A stretch of DNA of 64,000 nt. Source: Marilutibacter spongiae. GTDB taxonomy: Bacteria > Pseudomonadota > Gammaproteobacteria > Xanthomonadales > Xanthomonadaceae. Below, piece by piece: positions 17,298 through 27,817 of this stretch. The notes beneath the pieces were generated by a model. That model was not told the origin of the DNA. It saw nothing but the letters and a program-made list of their open reading frames with translations, and searched no databases. The stretch lies in the NCBI RefSeq assembly GCF_014145325.1, contig NZ_JACHTF010000006.1, positions 1 to 64,000 of the forward strand, written 5' to 3'. The number at the start of each line of letters is the position of its first letter. Within the stretch, counting starts at the first letter, position 1. A program made the position numbers and the translations under genes.

Positions 17298-17844
17298 ATC
17301 GGGATCGGGTGTCCTTGAGGGTGATCCGGTTGCCTTCGAGGTCGGCCACCAGGTGATGCCCGTTCATTGTGAGGCCTGGACGCGTAACCTTAACTTTAAC
17401 CGGGGATTGCGCCCGCTTGTCTTCCGGGAAGACATCCAGCCGTTCAGTGGCGATACGGGTGGGCCTGCCGCTGGCGTCCTGGCTGTCGGCCCGGACTTCG
17501 CCGCGCAGGCGGATCTCGTCGCCTTCGGCGCTGACCCAGCCGGTCCGCGACCTGACCTCCCACGCGCCCGCCTGGCTGCCCTCCCGGGCCGGGATGATGA
17601 AAAGGGGCGTGGTGATGTCCATCGTCCGGCTGTCGGGGTCGCGTTCCAGCCGCGGCGCGCGCAGGGTGAAGGACTCGCGTCCGTCGGCGTCGAGGGCGAT
17701 CAGTTCGAAATCGTTGAGGATGTAGTCCGGCGGGCTGTCGCTGGTGCCGGGCGCGGCGGCCGGGTGGCGCTGGCTCCACAGCATCCAGCCGGTCAGCAGT
17801 GCACCGCCGAGCAGGGCCAGGGTGGCGAGGGTGCGCCAGCTCAT
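17278..17844 (-). CDS. lptC: LPS export protein LptC
   Basis: A 188-residue bitopic membrane protein: one N-terminal membrane anchor (about residues 5-23) followed by a periplasmic beta-jellyroll that passes LPS from LptFG to LptA. The pattern Y-I-L-N-D-F-E-L-I-A-L-D and the C-terminal M-N-G-H-H-L-V-A-D-L-E-G-N-R fit the family. The start ATG 17844 overlaps the kdsC stop (17841-17844, ATGA), and the stop is within lptA. Confidence 0.95.
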   Translation of the reverse strand: MSWRTLATLALLGGALLTGWMLWSQRHPAAAPGTSDSPPDYILNDFELIALDADGRESFTLRAPRLERDPDSRTMDITTPLFIIPAREGSQAGAWEVRSRTGWVSAEGDEIRLRGEVRADSQDASGRPTRIATERLDVFPEDKRAQSPVKVKVTRPGLTMNGHHLVADLEGNRITLKDTRSRYENTAR

Positions 17845-18419
17845 GCGCGGGTCCCGTCGGCGGCCGCGCCGCCGCCTGCGATGTCGGCCAGCAGGGCCTC
17901 GGCGTGCCCCTGCGCTGCCAGCAGCAGGTCGCAGAACTCGCGCACCGCGCCGTCGCCGCCGCAGGCACGCGTGCGCCAGTGCACGCGCTCCCGGGTCCAG
18001 GGATGGGCATTGGCCGGAGCGGCGGAAAAGCCGACGTGCGGCATCACCTTGAGGTCGGGCAGGTCGTCGCCCATGAAGGCGACCTCGTCCAGGCCGATGC
18101 CCAGGCGCCCGGCGATGCCCTCCACGCAGGCCAGCTTGTCGGCTACCCGGGTGTGGGCCTCCAGGCCGAGCTCGGCCGCGCGGCGCTCGGCGATGCTGCT
18201 GGCGCGCGCGGTGACGAAGGCGACGGCCAGGCCGGCCTTGCGCAGCATCACCAGGCCCATGCCGTCGTGGACATGGAAGGCCTTGATCTCGCGGCCCTCG
18301 CTGTCGAACATCAGGCGGCCGTCGGTCAGCGTGCCGTCCACGTCGAAACAGGCCAGGCGGACGCGTGCGGCGCGCTGGCGGATGTCGGCGGGATAGTCGT
18401 TGAGGTGCGAATAGGGCAT
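17841..18419 (-). CDS. kdsC: 3-deoxy-D-manno-octulosonate 8-phosphate phosphatase
   Basis: HAD-family phosphatase giving free KDO for the LPS inner core. The 192-residue protein has the catalytic aspartates D26 and D28 in C-F-D-V-D-G-T-L-T-D-G, and the later HAD block V-A-F-M-G-D-D-L-P-D. I start at ATG 18419 (M-P-Y-S-H-L). No Shine-Dalgarno precedes it: the region just upstream is the inverted heptamer array. The frame stays open through that array for 32 more codons, but the extra sequence is repeat-derived. How the gene is initiated is therefore unclear; coupling to kdsD is the simplest idea. Confidence 0.94.
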   Translation of the reverse strand: MPYSHLNDYPADIRQRAARVRLACFDVDGTLTDGRLMFDSEGREIKAFHVHDGMGLVMLRKAGLAVAFVTARASSIAERRAAELGLEAHTRVADKLACVEGIAGRLGIGLDEVAFMGDDLPDLKVMPHVGFSAAPANAHPWTRERVHWRTRACGGDGAVREFCDLLLAAQGHAEALLADIAGGGAAADGTRA

Positions 18420-18420
18420 C

Positions 18421-18534
18421 GGGTTGTGGGTGACTCGTGATGGGTGATGGGTGATTCGTGGAGGGCGATTCAGCGTCAGGCGGGCGGAAGCGTGTTTCTT
18501 CCAATCCCCCATCACGAATCACCCATCACCGCAC
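18421..18534. repeat. heptamer arrays in inverted pair between kdsD and kdsC
   Basis: Two short arrays of GTGATNN heptads face each other. ggtgatgggtgattcgtg (18443-18460) is the exact reverse complement of 18513-18530, giving an 18-bp stem with a 52-nt loop. On the kdsD/kdsC coding strand the first array begins 5 nt after the kdsD TAA and the second ends next to the kdsC ATG. The same heptad family appears at 996-1212 and 62123-62244. Confidence 0.9.
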
Positions 18535-19548
18535 TTAAACCACCCGCGCGCGCAACAGGTCATGAATGTTCAGCGCGCCGACGACGATGCCGTCCGCGTC
18601 GACGACGAGCAGGCCGCTGATCTTGTGGGTCTCCATCAACTGCGCGGCCTCCACCGCCAGGGCGTCCGCGCCGATGGTCCTGGGCGAGCGGGTCATCACC
18701 TGGCCGATCGTGGTGACGCGCAGGTCGACCGCGGCATCGTCGAGGCTGCGGCGCAGGTCGCCGTCGGTGTACAGGCCCAACAGGCGTCCGTCACCGTCGA
18801 CGATCGCCGTCATGCCCAGGCGCTTGCTGCTCATCTCCACCAGCGCCTCGCTGATGGTCGCGTCCGGTCCTATCCGCGGCACCTGGTCGCCCGCATGCAT
18901 CACGTCGGTGATGTGCAGCAGCAGGCGACGACCCAGGGAGCCGGCCGGGTGCGAGCGGGCGAAGTCATCCGCGGTGAAACCGCGCGCCTCGAGCAGGGCC
19001 ACCGCCAGGGCGTCGCCCATCGCCAGCGCGGCGGTGGTGCTGGACGTCGGCGCCAGGTCGAGCGGGCAGGCTTCGGCGGGCACGGTCACGTCCAGGTGGA
19101 CGTCGGACTCGCGTGCCAGCGTGGAATCGGGCCGGCCGGTCATCGCGACTACGCGGTTGCCCTGGCGCTTGAGGACGGGCAGGAGCATCAGCACTTCATC
19201 GCTTTCGCCCGAGTTCGACAGCGCCAGCACCACGTCGGCGTCGGTCACCATGCCCAGGTCGCCATGGCCGGCTTCGCCGGGGTGCATGAAGAACGCCGGG
19301 GTCCCGGTCGACGCCAGCGTCGCGGCGATCTTGCGGGCCACGTGCCCGGACTTCCCCATGCCGGTGCAGACCACGCGGCCGGGGGCTTCGAGCATCAGCT
19401 GGCAGGCCCGCGCGAACGCGTCGCCGACCCGTTCACCGACCGCGGCCAGGGCCTGGCCCTCGATCTCGAAGACCCGGCGCCCCGAGGCGGCGAGCGCGGA
19501 AGCGGAGGCGGTGCGGGCACCGGGCGGGGAAGCGGGATGGGCTGCCAT
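18535..19548 (-). CDS. kdsD: arabinose-5-phosphate isomerase
   Basis: Interconverts ribulose-5-phosphate and arabinose-5-phosphate, the first step toward KDO. The 337-residue protein has an N-terminal SIS domain (about 40-175) with G-M-G-K-S-G-H and S-N-S-G-E-S, the T-S-S-T-T-A-A-L-A-M-G-D-A segment, and two CBS domains (about 205-325). It is upstream of kdsC-lptC-lptA-lptB in the conserved LPS order and divergent from ibaG-murA. Confidence 0.96.
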   Translation of the reverse strand: MAAHPASPPGARTASASALAASGRRVFEIEGQALAAVGERVGDAFARACQLMLEAPGRVVCTGMGKSGHVARKIAATLASTGTPAFFMHPGEAGHGDLGMVTDADVVLALSNSGESDEVLMLLPVLKRQGNRVVAMTGRPDSTLARESDVHLDVTVPAEACPLDLAPTSSTTAALAMGDALAVALLEARGFTADDFARSHPAGSLGRRLLLHITDVMHAGDQVPRIGPDATISEALVEMSSKRLGMTAIVDGDGRLLGLYTDGDLRRSLDDAAVDLRVTTIGQVMTRSPRTIGADALAVEAAQLMETHKISGLLVVDADGIVVGALNIHDLLRARVV

Positions 19549-19716
19549 TCAGGAGATTGCCATTTATGGCCGAGGGGGTTTGGGCTACGCTAATCCGACG
19601 ATTCTAGGCGCTTCGCCATCGAATTGCCTGCCTTACACCCCAATGCCCACCCCGGCGATCGCTTCGCCATGCGCGCGCTGCCGGCGCCCGCGGGGGGGCC
19701 CAGCCAAGGAATTCCA

Positions 19717-21232
<1,516 letters not shown>

Positions 21233-21244
21233 GCCGAAGGCGTC

Positions 21245-21267
21245 GTGGCCGCCGCCCGGGCGGCCAC
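21245..21267. terminator. hairpin between convergent murA and DUF3108 genes
   Basis: gtggccgcc (21245-21253) pairs with ggcggccac (21259-21267) around a 5-nt loop, a perfect 9-bp GC-rich stem in the 40-bp space between two convergent genes. There is no U-run on either side, so it is at best a bidirectional terminator aid. Confidence 0.45.
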
Positions 21268-21272
21268 TTGCG

Positions 21273-21977
21273 TCAGCGGATCGCCTGCATCGTGAGTTCG
21301 AGCGCGTCGCCGTCCTTGTCCTTCTGGACGATGCGTGCCGGTACCTGCATGCCCTCGACGATCCAGGCCGTGGTTTCGCGGCGACCGTCGTTGCCCACGA
21401 CCTTGGTGGCCTGGTGGCGCCGGCCGTCGACGGTGATCGTCTCGGTGCCGGCGTTGCGGTAGTCGAGCTGCTTGATCCGGCCGTCGTCGACCATGCGGTA
21501 CTTCAACGGCTTGCCCGCGGCCACGTCGCGGACCAGGGCGAGGTTGATGAGCAGTGCGTCGAGGTCGCCCGCCTTGAGCGCGATGGGGCCGGCGCGGTCG
21601 GGCTTGACGTCGCCGCTCCAGCGCGCCTCGCCAGCGGCCCAGTCGTAGGTCGCGGTCTTCTGGCTGCGTTTGACCAGCACCTTGTTGGTGTCGTTGCTGC
21701 TCAGCGGGCGCCACTGGTCGCCGCTGACCTCGAACACGGTGATCTGGCTGAGGTCGGCCAGCGCATTGCGCACGTTCAGGCTATAGCGCCAGCGCCCTTC
21801 GCCCTCGCGCGCGAGGGTCATCTGGCCATTGGCCTCCATGCCCATGTAGCTGGCCTTGTAGTCGGCGGTGAAGGGTTCGATGGCCCGTGCCGGCAGCACG
21901 GCCAGCGCCAGTGCGGTACCGAGCACCAGCACCGGTGCCTTCGACAGGGTGTTCCGGATCTTCGATGCAACGTTCAT
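21273..21977 (-). CDS. DUF3108 exported protein, paralogue 1
   Basis: A 234-residue protein with a signal peptide (cleavage near L-P-A-R-A, about residue 32). DUF3108 proteins are exported beta-rich proteins of unknown function. It shares a clear pattern with its neighbour: a T-Y-D-W strand, then L-L-I-N-L-A-(L/V)-(V/I)-R-D, then Y-R-x-V-D-(D/N)-G-R. The genes directly abut (stop at 21978, start at 21977) and form a tandem duplication after purN. No cysteine or membrane segment in the mature part. Confidence 0.88.
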   Translation of the reverse strand: MNVASKIRNTLSKAPVLVLGTALALAVLPARAIEPFTADYKASYMGMEANGQMTLAREGEGRWRYSLNVRNALADLSQITVFEVSGDQWRPLSSNDTNKVLVKRSQKTATYDWAAGEARWSGDVKPDRAGPIALKAGDLDALLINLALVRDVAAGKPLKYRMVDDGRIKQLDYRNAGTETITVDGRRHQATKVVGNDGRRETTAWIVEGMQVPARIVQKDKDGDALELTMQAIR

Positions 21978-22772
21978 CTACTGCACTCCTGTGTAGTCCA
22001 CCAGTCGCAAGTCGTACTTGTCTTCGCCGTCCTCGCGCTGGAGCATGCGGACCGGGGTCGGTACGCCGTGGGCGACCCAGATCACGGTTTCTTCGTCGTC
22101 CTGCGCGTCGCCGGTCTCGGGCGAGCGGGTCACGCGCATGGCGTTGTAGCTGAGGTCGCCCACCTCGACGCCCTCCATGTCGTCCGCGACGCGGTAGACG
22201 TGGGGCTTGGCGCGGCCGTTGTCGACGTAGCGGTAATGCAGGGTCGCGCCGGGCCGGGCGTCGCGGATCACCGCCAGGTTGATCAGCAGGCCGCTCATGT
22301 CCCCCGGTTCCAGCGGGACCGGGCGCTCGCGGCTCTCCTTGATGTCGCCGGTCCATGTCGCGCTGCGTCGGGACCAATCGTAGGTGCCGGTGGTCTGCTT
22401 GCGGCTGAACAGGGTCTTGCGGACCGTCCCCTGGCTGAGGGGCAGGAAGCCCGAGGCCGTGTCCTCGAAGACGGTGCTCTGCTCGGCGTTGATGCCGGCC
22501 AGGCGGAACAGGCCGCGACCGCCCATGTCCAGGTCGACGCGCCAGCGGTGGCTGGCCAACGGCGTCAGTTGCAAGGTGGCTTCGCCGAGCGCCTTGCCCC
22601 CGGCGAGGACTTCGTAACGCGCCTGGAAGGGCGCCAGCGGGGGCGCGGCTTCGGCTTCCAGCGCCGAGGACGCCTCCGGGAGGCCTTCGCCGACGCTGGG
22701 ATCCTGCGCGGCCGCGTCGGAGGTACCGAGCATGCCCAGCAGCAGGAGGAGGGGCAGGGTGGAGCGGATCAT
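21978..22772 (-). CDS. DUF3108 exported protein, paralogue 2
   Basis: A 264-residue protein with a signal peptide (hydrophobic L-P-L-L-L-L-L-G-M-L, cleavage near D-A-A-A-Q). The mature N terminus has a low-complexity acidic/alanine stretch before the DUF3108 domain. I start at ATG 22772; GTG 22778 is two codons earlier. It follows purN by 9 nt. Function unknown; the steady location behind purN in related genomes suggests co-transcription rather than a purine role. Confidence 0.87.
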   Translation of the reverse strand: MIRSTLPLLLLLGMLGTSDAAAQDPSVGEGLPEASSALEAEAAPPLAPFQARYEVLAGGKALGEATLQLTPLASHRWRVDLDMGGRGLFRLAGINAEQSTVFEDTASGFLPLSQGTVRKTLFSRKQTTGTYDWSRRSATWTGDIKESRERPVPLEPGDMSGLLINLAVIRDARPGATLHYRYVDNGRAKPHVYRVADDMEGVEVGDLSYNAMRVTRSPETGDAQDDEETVIWVAHGVPTPVRMLQREDGEDKYDLRLVDYTGVQ

Positions 22773-22781
22773 GGGCACCTG

Positions 22782-23447
22782 TCAGGCCGTCGGGACATGC
22801 AGCGTATTGTCGGCACCCAACTGCAAGGGCGCGTGCATGGGGCCCCCGTCGACGCAGGGTCGCGGTCCCGAAAGGGTGATGCGGCCCCGCAACAGCGCGT
22901 CCACCGTGGCCAGCAGCAACGGATGCTCGCGTTCCAGCACGCGGGCCGCGAGGCGATCGGCATCGTCGCCCGCCTGGACGGGCACGCGGGCCTGGGCGAT
23001 GACCGGGCCGCCGTCCAGTTCCGCGGTGACCACGTGCACGCTGGCGCCGTGCACCGGCACCCCGGCATCCAGCGCCTGCTGGTGGGTGTGCAGGCCCTTG
23101 AAGGCCGGCAGCAGCGATGGATGGATGTTGATCATGCGACCGGGACGCGCCTCGACGACGTTGGAATCCAACAGTCGCATATATCCGGCACAGACGATGA
23201 GGTCGGGCTGAACGCCGTCGACCAGGCTGAACAGCGCTTCGTCGAAGGCCCGTCGCGACTCGAAGTCGCGCGGTCGCAGCGAGCACGCCGGGATCCCGGC
23301 GTCGCGTGCGCGCTGAAGTGCGCCGGCCCTGGCGCGATCGGAGAACACGCCGACCAGCTCGCCGTCCAGGCGGCCGTCGGCGATGGCGTCGACGAGCACC
23401 TGCAGGTTGCTGCCGCGGCCGGAGGCCAGTACGGCGATGCGGCGCAT
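22782..23447 (-). CDS. purN: phosphoribosylglycinamide formyltransferase
   Basis: Transfers formyl from 10-formyl-THF to GAR in purine synthesis. The 221-residue protein has the phosphate loop A-S-G-R-G-S-N-L at residues 8-15 and the catalytic N-x-H in I-N-I-H-P-S-L-L-P-A-F-K-G, plus the downstream D-x-G block T-A-E-L-D-G-G-P-V. It lies 4 nt after purM. Confidence 0.97.
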   Translation of the reverse strand: MRRIAVLASGRGSNLQVLVDAIADGRLDGELVGVFSDRARAGALQRARDAGIPACSLRPRDFESRRAFDEALFSLVDGVQPDLIVCAGYMRLLDSNVVEARPGRMINIHPSLLPAFKGLHTHQQALDAGVPVHGASVHVVTAELDGGPVIAQARVPVQAGDDADRLAARVLEREHPLLLATVDALLRGRITLSGPRPCVDGGPMHAPLQLGADNTLHVPTA

Positions 23448-23451
23448 CCGT

Positions 23452-24492
23452 TCAGCCGATCTTGACGCGGGCGTCGTCCGCGGCGGCCACGACGCGGCCG
23501 ATGCGCCAGTTCGGCAGCGCCATCCGCTCCAGGTCGGCCTCGATCGCGGGCGCGTCGGCGGGGTCGACGACGAGGACGAAGCCGATGCCGCAGTTGAAGG
23601 TGCGCCACATTTCCTCGTCGGCGACGGCGCCTTCGCGCTGCAGCCACTCGAAGACCGGGGGTTGCGGCCAGCTGGCGGCGTCGATCTCCAGGCCCAGGCC
23701 CCCGGGGATCACGCGGATGATGTTCTCGGTCAGGCCGCCGCCGGTGATGTGCGACATGGCGTGGATGTCGTGGGCGGCCAGCAGCGCCAGCACCGGCTTC
23801 ACGTACAGCCGGGTCGGGGCCATCAGCGCGTCGGCGAGGCGGGTGCCGTCGGCCAGGACGTGATCGCCCGGCTGGCCGGCACGGTCGTAGATGCGGCGGA
23901 CCAGCGAATAGCCGTTGGAGTGCGGGCCACTGGAGGCGATGCCGATCAGCAGGTCGCCCTCGCGGCTGCGGCCGCCGTCGAGCAGCCGGGACTTCTCCAC
24001 GCCCGCGACGCAGAAGCCCGCCAGGTCGTATTCGCCCGGCGCATACATGTCCGGCATCTCCGCGGTCTCGCCGCCGATCAGCGCGCAGCCCGATGCCTCG
24101 CAGCCCTGGGCGATGCCGCCCACGACCGCGGCGGCGGTGTCGATGTCGAGCTTGCCGGTGGCGAAGTAGTCGAGGAAGAACAAGGGCTCGGCGCCCTGCA
24201 CGAGCACGTCGTTCACGCACATCGCGACCAGGTCGATTCCGATGCTGTCGTGGCGGCCGAGCTGCTGGGCCAGCTTGAGCTTGGTGCCGACGCCGTCGGT
24301 GCCCGAGACCAGGACCGGTTCCTTGTACTTGGCCGACAGGTCGAACAGGGCGCCGAAGCCGCCCAGTCCACCCATCACCTCGGGGCGGAAGCTGCGCTTG
24401 ACCAGGGGCTTGATGCGTTCGACGAGTTCATTGCCCGCGTCGATGTCGACGCCGGCGTCACGGTAGGTCAGCGGGGTTTGGGGGCTGGTCAC
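23452..24492 (-). CDS. purM: phosphoribosylformylglycinamidine cyclo-ligase, GTG start
   Basis: AIR synthetase, forming the imidazole ring. The 346-residue protein shows [21 protein letters not shown] and G-G-E-T-A-E-M-P, all typical of PurM. The start codon is GTG (24492). On its strand TAAAAT (24523-24528) lies about 30 nt upstream and may be the -10 element; no good -35 is seen. Purine genes face away from the DUF2066-hda unit across 246 bp with no gene. Confidence 0.97.
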   Translation of the reverse strand: MTSPQTPLTYRDAGVDIDAGNELVERIKPLVKRSFRPEVMGGLGGFGALFDLSAKYKEPVLVSGTDGVGTKLKLAQQLGRHDSIGIDLVAMCVNDVLVQGAEPLFFLDYFATGKLDIDTAAAVVGGIAQGCEASGCALIGGETAEMPDMYAPGEYDLAGFCVAGVEKSRLLDGGRSREGDLLIGIASSGPHSNGYSLVRRIYDRAGQPGDHVLADGTRLADALMAPTRLYVKPVLALLAAHDIHAMSHITGGGLTENIIRVIPGGLGLEIDAASWPQPPVFEWLQREGAVADEEMWRTFNCGIGFVLVVDPADAPAIEADLERMALPNWRIGRVVAAADDARVKIG

Positions 24493-24738
24493 GGGCAGTG
24501 CTTCGACGGCGGGGAATGGGACATTTTAGCAGCCATGGCGGCCCGATCCGTCGTTCCTCCCGTCGAGCCCGTACCCGATCATCCCGCCTGCGATCGCGCG
24601 CCGGGGCGGGCGATCCGCGCCGCGTGAAGCGGACACGGCGGCGCCCGGCTGGCGGACGATTCCATTTTAGATGGACGTACCGGGCCCGCTGCGGCACCAT
24701 TTCGGTGTTTCCGGAGCAAACCAGGCGGCGAATCCTGC

Positions 24739-25905
24739 ATGAGTGGCGCAATCCGTACGGCCTTCCTGTCCATCACCGCGGCGATGCTGCTGGCCTGCCT
24801 CGCGCCCGTGGCCCAGGCCCAGCGCGTCGAAGGCGACCGCGCGCGGGCCGAGGACATCTACACGGCGGAAGTCGCGGTGCGCGGGCAGGCAGAGGGCGAG
24901 CGCAAGGCCGCCTTCGCCCGTGGCCTGGCCCAGGTGCTGGGCAAGCTCTCCGGCGATCGCCAGGCGGCGTCCGCGCCAGGCGTGGGACGCGAGCTGCGCC
25001 GCGCCGAGGACTACGTGGTCCATTACGACTACCGCCAGGACGAGACGGTGACCTCAAGCGGCGCCCCCACCTACCGCACCATGCTGGTGGTGCAGTACCA
25101 GGACACCGCTGTCGACGCGCTCGCCGCGACGCTGGGCATCCCGGTCTGGCCGCAGCCGCGACCCAAGCCGGTGCTGTGGCTGGCCATCGACGACGGTAGC
25201 GGCCCGCGCCTGGTCGGCCTGTCCAAGTCGGCCGTCGCCCGCACGGTGCTGGACCGCGCCATCCAGCGCGGTTACCGCCTGGGCCTGCCCACCGGCAACG
25301 CCGCCGAGCAGGCCGTCGTCGGCGCGATCTGGCGTGGCGACACCGCGGCCGTGGCCCGGGCCTCGCAGCGCTACAACCCGCCCATGCAGCTGGTGGGCAA
25401 GCTGTACCGCGATGGCGGCGGCTGGACCGCGGACTGGATCTTCGTCGATCGCGGCCGCGTGCTCGCCCGCTGGTCCGAAAGCGGCGCCGACGCGCGCCAG
25501 GTCATGGCCACCGGCGCCGACGGCGCCGCCGACGCCCTCACCAAGCGCTATGCCAAGCGCAGCGCGGTCGGTCCGGCCGGCAGCTACGCGGTGACCTTCG
25601 AGGGCCTGGACAGCGCCGACGACTACATCCGCCTGTCCGGGTACCTGCAGGGCCTGGCGGTGGTGCGCGGGATCAAGCCGCTCAAGGCCACCGCCGACAG
25701 CGTGGTGCTGAAGCTGGAGCTGCTCACCGGCCTGGCCGGCCTCAAGCGCATGGCCGATGGCGACGACGTGCTGGTGCCGGTGGAAAGCCTGGCGATGCCG
25801 GACGGCCTGCCCGAACCCCTGCCGGAGCCGGGCCCGGTACTGCCCGAGGACGACACGCTCGACGAACCGCCGGTCTCGGCCCCCAGCGTCTACCGGGTGC
25901 GCTGA
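24739..25905 (+). CDS. DUF2066 exported protein
   Basis: A 388-residue protein with a signal peptide ending near A-Q-A-Q (residue 27). DUF2066 proteins occur across gammaproteobacteria next to purM and upstream of perM-hda; function is not known. The mature part has the R-x-A-F-A-R-G-L-A-Q-V-L-G-K-L-S-G segment seen at the start of the domain. The C-terminal 40 residues are rich in Pro and Glu and likely disordered. The stop overlaps the next ATG (TGATG). Confidence 0.9.
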   Translation: MSGAIRTAFLSITAAMLLACLAPVAQAQRVEGDRARAEDIYTAEVAVRGQAEGERKAAFARGLAQVLGKLSGDRQAASAPGVGRELRRAEDYVVHYDYRQDETVTSSGAPTYRTMLVVQYQDTAVDALAATLGIPVWPQPRPKPVLWLAIDDGSGPRLVGLSKSAVARTVLDRAIQRGYRLGLPTGNAAEQAVVGAIWRGDTAAVARASQRYNPPMQLVGKLYRDGGGWTADWIFVDRGRVLARWSESGADARQVMATGADGAADALTKRYAKRSAVGPAGSYAVTFEGLDSADDYIRLSGYLQGLAVVRGIKPLKATADSVVLKLELLTGLAGLKRMADGDDVLVPVESLAMPDGLPEPLPEPGPVLPEDDTLDEPPVSAPSVYRVR

Positions 25906-27065
25906 TGCACGAGACCGACGCCATGGACGACATCGCTCGATTCCTCAAGCGGTTGCAGTGGGGCGCGGTCGCGCTGGCCGCACTGTGGCTGGTCTGGGCG
26001 CTGGCGCCCATCCTCACGCCCTTCGTGCTCGCGGCCCTGCTGGGCTGGCTGGGCGACCCGCTCGTCGATCGCCTGGAGCGCTCGGGGCGCTCGCGCAACA
26101 TGGCCGTGGGCCTGGTGTTCACGTTGATGGCACTGCTGATCATCCTCGCCCTGGTGATCCTGGTGCCGATGATCGAGCGGCAGGTGGTCACCGTCGTGGA
26201 GATGATGCCCAAACTTCGCGACTGGCTGCTGGGCACCGGCCTGCCGTGGGTTGAACAACGCACGGGGCTGGAACTGAGGGGGTGGCTCGACCCGCAGCGC
26301 CTGATCGAGCTGATGCGCGAGCATTGGCAGCAGGCTGGCGGCGTGGCCGCGACCTTCTTCGGCTACGTCTCGCGCTCGGGCTTCGCGCTGGTGACGATGG
26401 TCGCCAACGCCGTGTTGCTGCCCATCCTCACGTTCTACTTCCTGCGCGACTGGGACAAGCTGGTCGAGCGCGTCGGCCTGCTCGTGCCGCGCGACCACGT
26501 GCCGACCGTGCGACGCCTGGCGATCGAGTCCAACGACGTGCTGTCGGCGTTCCTGCGCGGACAGATCCTGGTGATGCTCGCGCTGGGCGCGATCTACGCG
26601 ATCGGCCTGTCGGTGGTGGGCCTGAAGGTGGGCCTGCTGATCGGCATCGTCGCCGGCCTCATCAGCTTCGTGCCCTACCTGGGTACGGCGACGGGCGTGG
26701 TGCTGGGGTTGATCGCGGCCTTCATCCAGCCCGGTGGCGACCTGACCCTGGTCCTGATGGTCGGCGGCGTGTTCGTCGTCGGGCAGATGCTGGAGGGCTA
26801 CGTGCTGACCCCGCGCATCGTCGGCGACCGGATCGGCCTGCATCCGGCCGCGGTGATCTTCGCCATCATGGCCGGCGGCCAGCTGTTCGGCTTCCTCGGC
26901 ATGCTGATCGCCCTGCCGGTGGCGGCGGTCGCCAACGTGCTGCTGCGCTTCGCGCAGGAGCGCTACACGCACAGCCGCCTGTACGCCGGCGAGCACGCCG
27001 AGGTCCTCGACACCGGCAGCACGCCGGCCGAGGCGCTGGCGGACCCGGGCCCGGATCCGAAGTGA
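25905..27065 (+). CDS. AI-2E-family permease (PerM-like)
   Basis: A 386-residue inner-membrane protein with about eight membrane segments (clusters at residues 15-60, 65-95, 150-175, 210-280, 295-330). The family block R-G-Q-I-L-V-M-L-A-L-G and V-P-Y-L-G-T-A-T-G is present. The family includes TqsA and YdiK and has been linked to autoinducer-2 or Na(+)/H(+) export, but PerM itself has no proven substrate. The first ATG overlaps the DUF2066 stop; an ATG 18 nt later is an alternative. The stop overlaps the hda start. Confidence 0.9.
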   Translation: MHETDAMDDIARFLKRLQWGAVALAALWLVWALAPILTPFVLAALLGWLGDPLVDRLERSGRSRNMAVGLVFTLMALLIILALVILVPMIERQVVTVVEMMPKLRDWLLGTGLPWVEQRTGLELRGWLDPQRLIELMREHWQQAGGVAATFFGYVSRSGFALVTMVANAVLLPILTFYFLRDWDKLVERVGLLVPRDHVPTVRRLAIESNDVLSAFLRGQILVMLALGAIYAIGLSVVGLKVGLLIGIVAGLISFVPYLGTATGVVLGLIAAFIQPGGDLTLVLMVGGVFVVGQMLEGYVLTPRIVGDRIGLHPAAVIFAIMAGGQLFGFLGMLIALPVAAVANVLLRFAQERYTHSRLYAGEHAEVLDTGSTPAEALADPGPDPK

Positions 27066-27784
27066 GTGTCCCGCAGTTGCCGTTGGCGCTGCGCTACCCG
27101 CCGGACCAGCGATTCGAGACCTGCGTCGGCGCCCCGGCGGGTGCGCTTGCGCAGTTGCAGGCGCTTGCCGATGGTGGCGCGGGCGAATGGCTTTACCTCG
27201 CCGGGCCGGCCGGGGTCGGAAAGACGCATCTGCTGCTGGCGACCTGCGCGGCGGCTGAGACCGCCGGCCGCCGCGTGGCCTACCTGCCCCTGGCCGCGGC
27301 CGCCGGCCGCCTGGGCGACGCCCTGCAGGCGCTGGAAGGCAACGACCTGGTCGCGCTGGACGGCCTGGAGGCCATCGCCGGGCATCGCGAGGACGAAGTC
27401 GCCCTGTTCGACGCCCACAACCGCGCCCGCGCCGCTGGCGCCTGCCTGCTCTACGCGGCGCGCGGCAACCCGGTCGAACTGGCCCTGGGCCTGCCCGACC
27501 TGCGTTCGCGGCTCTCGCAGTGCATCCGCGTCAACCTCTCGCCCCTCGACGATGCCGGCCGACGGCAAGTGCTGGCCCAGCGCGCCCAGCGCCGCGGCCT
27601 GGTGGTGGACGATGCCGCGCTGGACTGGCTGTTGCGGCGCAGCGGCCGCGACCTGGCCGGCCTGACGGCGCTGCTCGACACCCTGGATCGCGAATCCCTG
27701 GCCGCGCAGCGGCGGGTGACGGTACCGTTCCTGCGGCAGGCGTTGGGCCTTGGGGCGACGCGCCCCGGGGCAGACGGCACCTGA
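27062..27784 (+). CDS. hda: DnaA regulatory inactivator Hda, GTG start
   Basis: AAA+ protein that, bound to the DNA clamp, stimulates ATP hydrolysis by DnaA. The 240-residue protein has a clamp-binding motif near the N terminus (Q-L-P-L-A-L), Walker A G-P-A-G-V-G-K-T, Walker B L-V-A-L-D-G-L-E-A-I and a sensor 2 segment. The GTG at 27062 overlaps the stop of the permease gene (GTGA). Confidence 0.94.
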   Translation: MSVPQLPLALRYPPDQRFETCVGAPAGALAQLQALADGGAGEWLYLAGPAGVGKTHLLLATCAAAETAGRRVAYLPLAAAAGRLGDALQALEGNDLVALDGLEAIAGHREDEVALFDAHNRARAAGACLLYAARGNPVELALGLPDLRSRLSQCIRVNLSPLDDAGRRQVLAQRAQRRGLVVDDAALDWLLRRSGRDLAGLTALLDTLDRESLAAQRRVTVPFLRQALGLGATRPGADGT

Positions 27785-27817
27785 ACGCCATGGGCGCGCG
27801 AGGCGCGTCCGGGGCGC

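Noticed and set aside
18420-18515. 32-codon N-terminal extension of kdsC
   Set aside because: It is made of heptamer-derived residues and lacks a ribosome site; the normal KdsC length fits ATG 18419.
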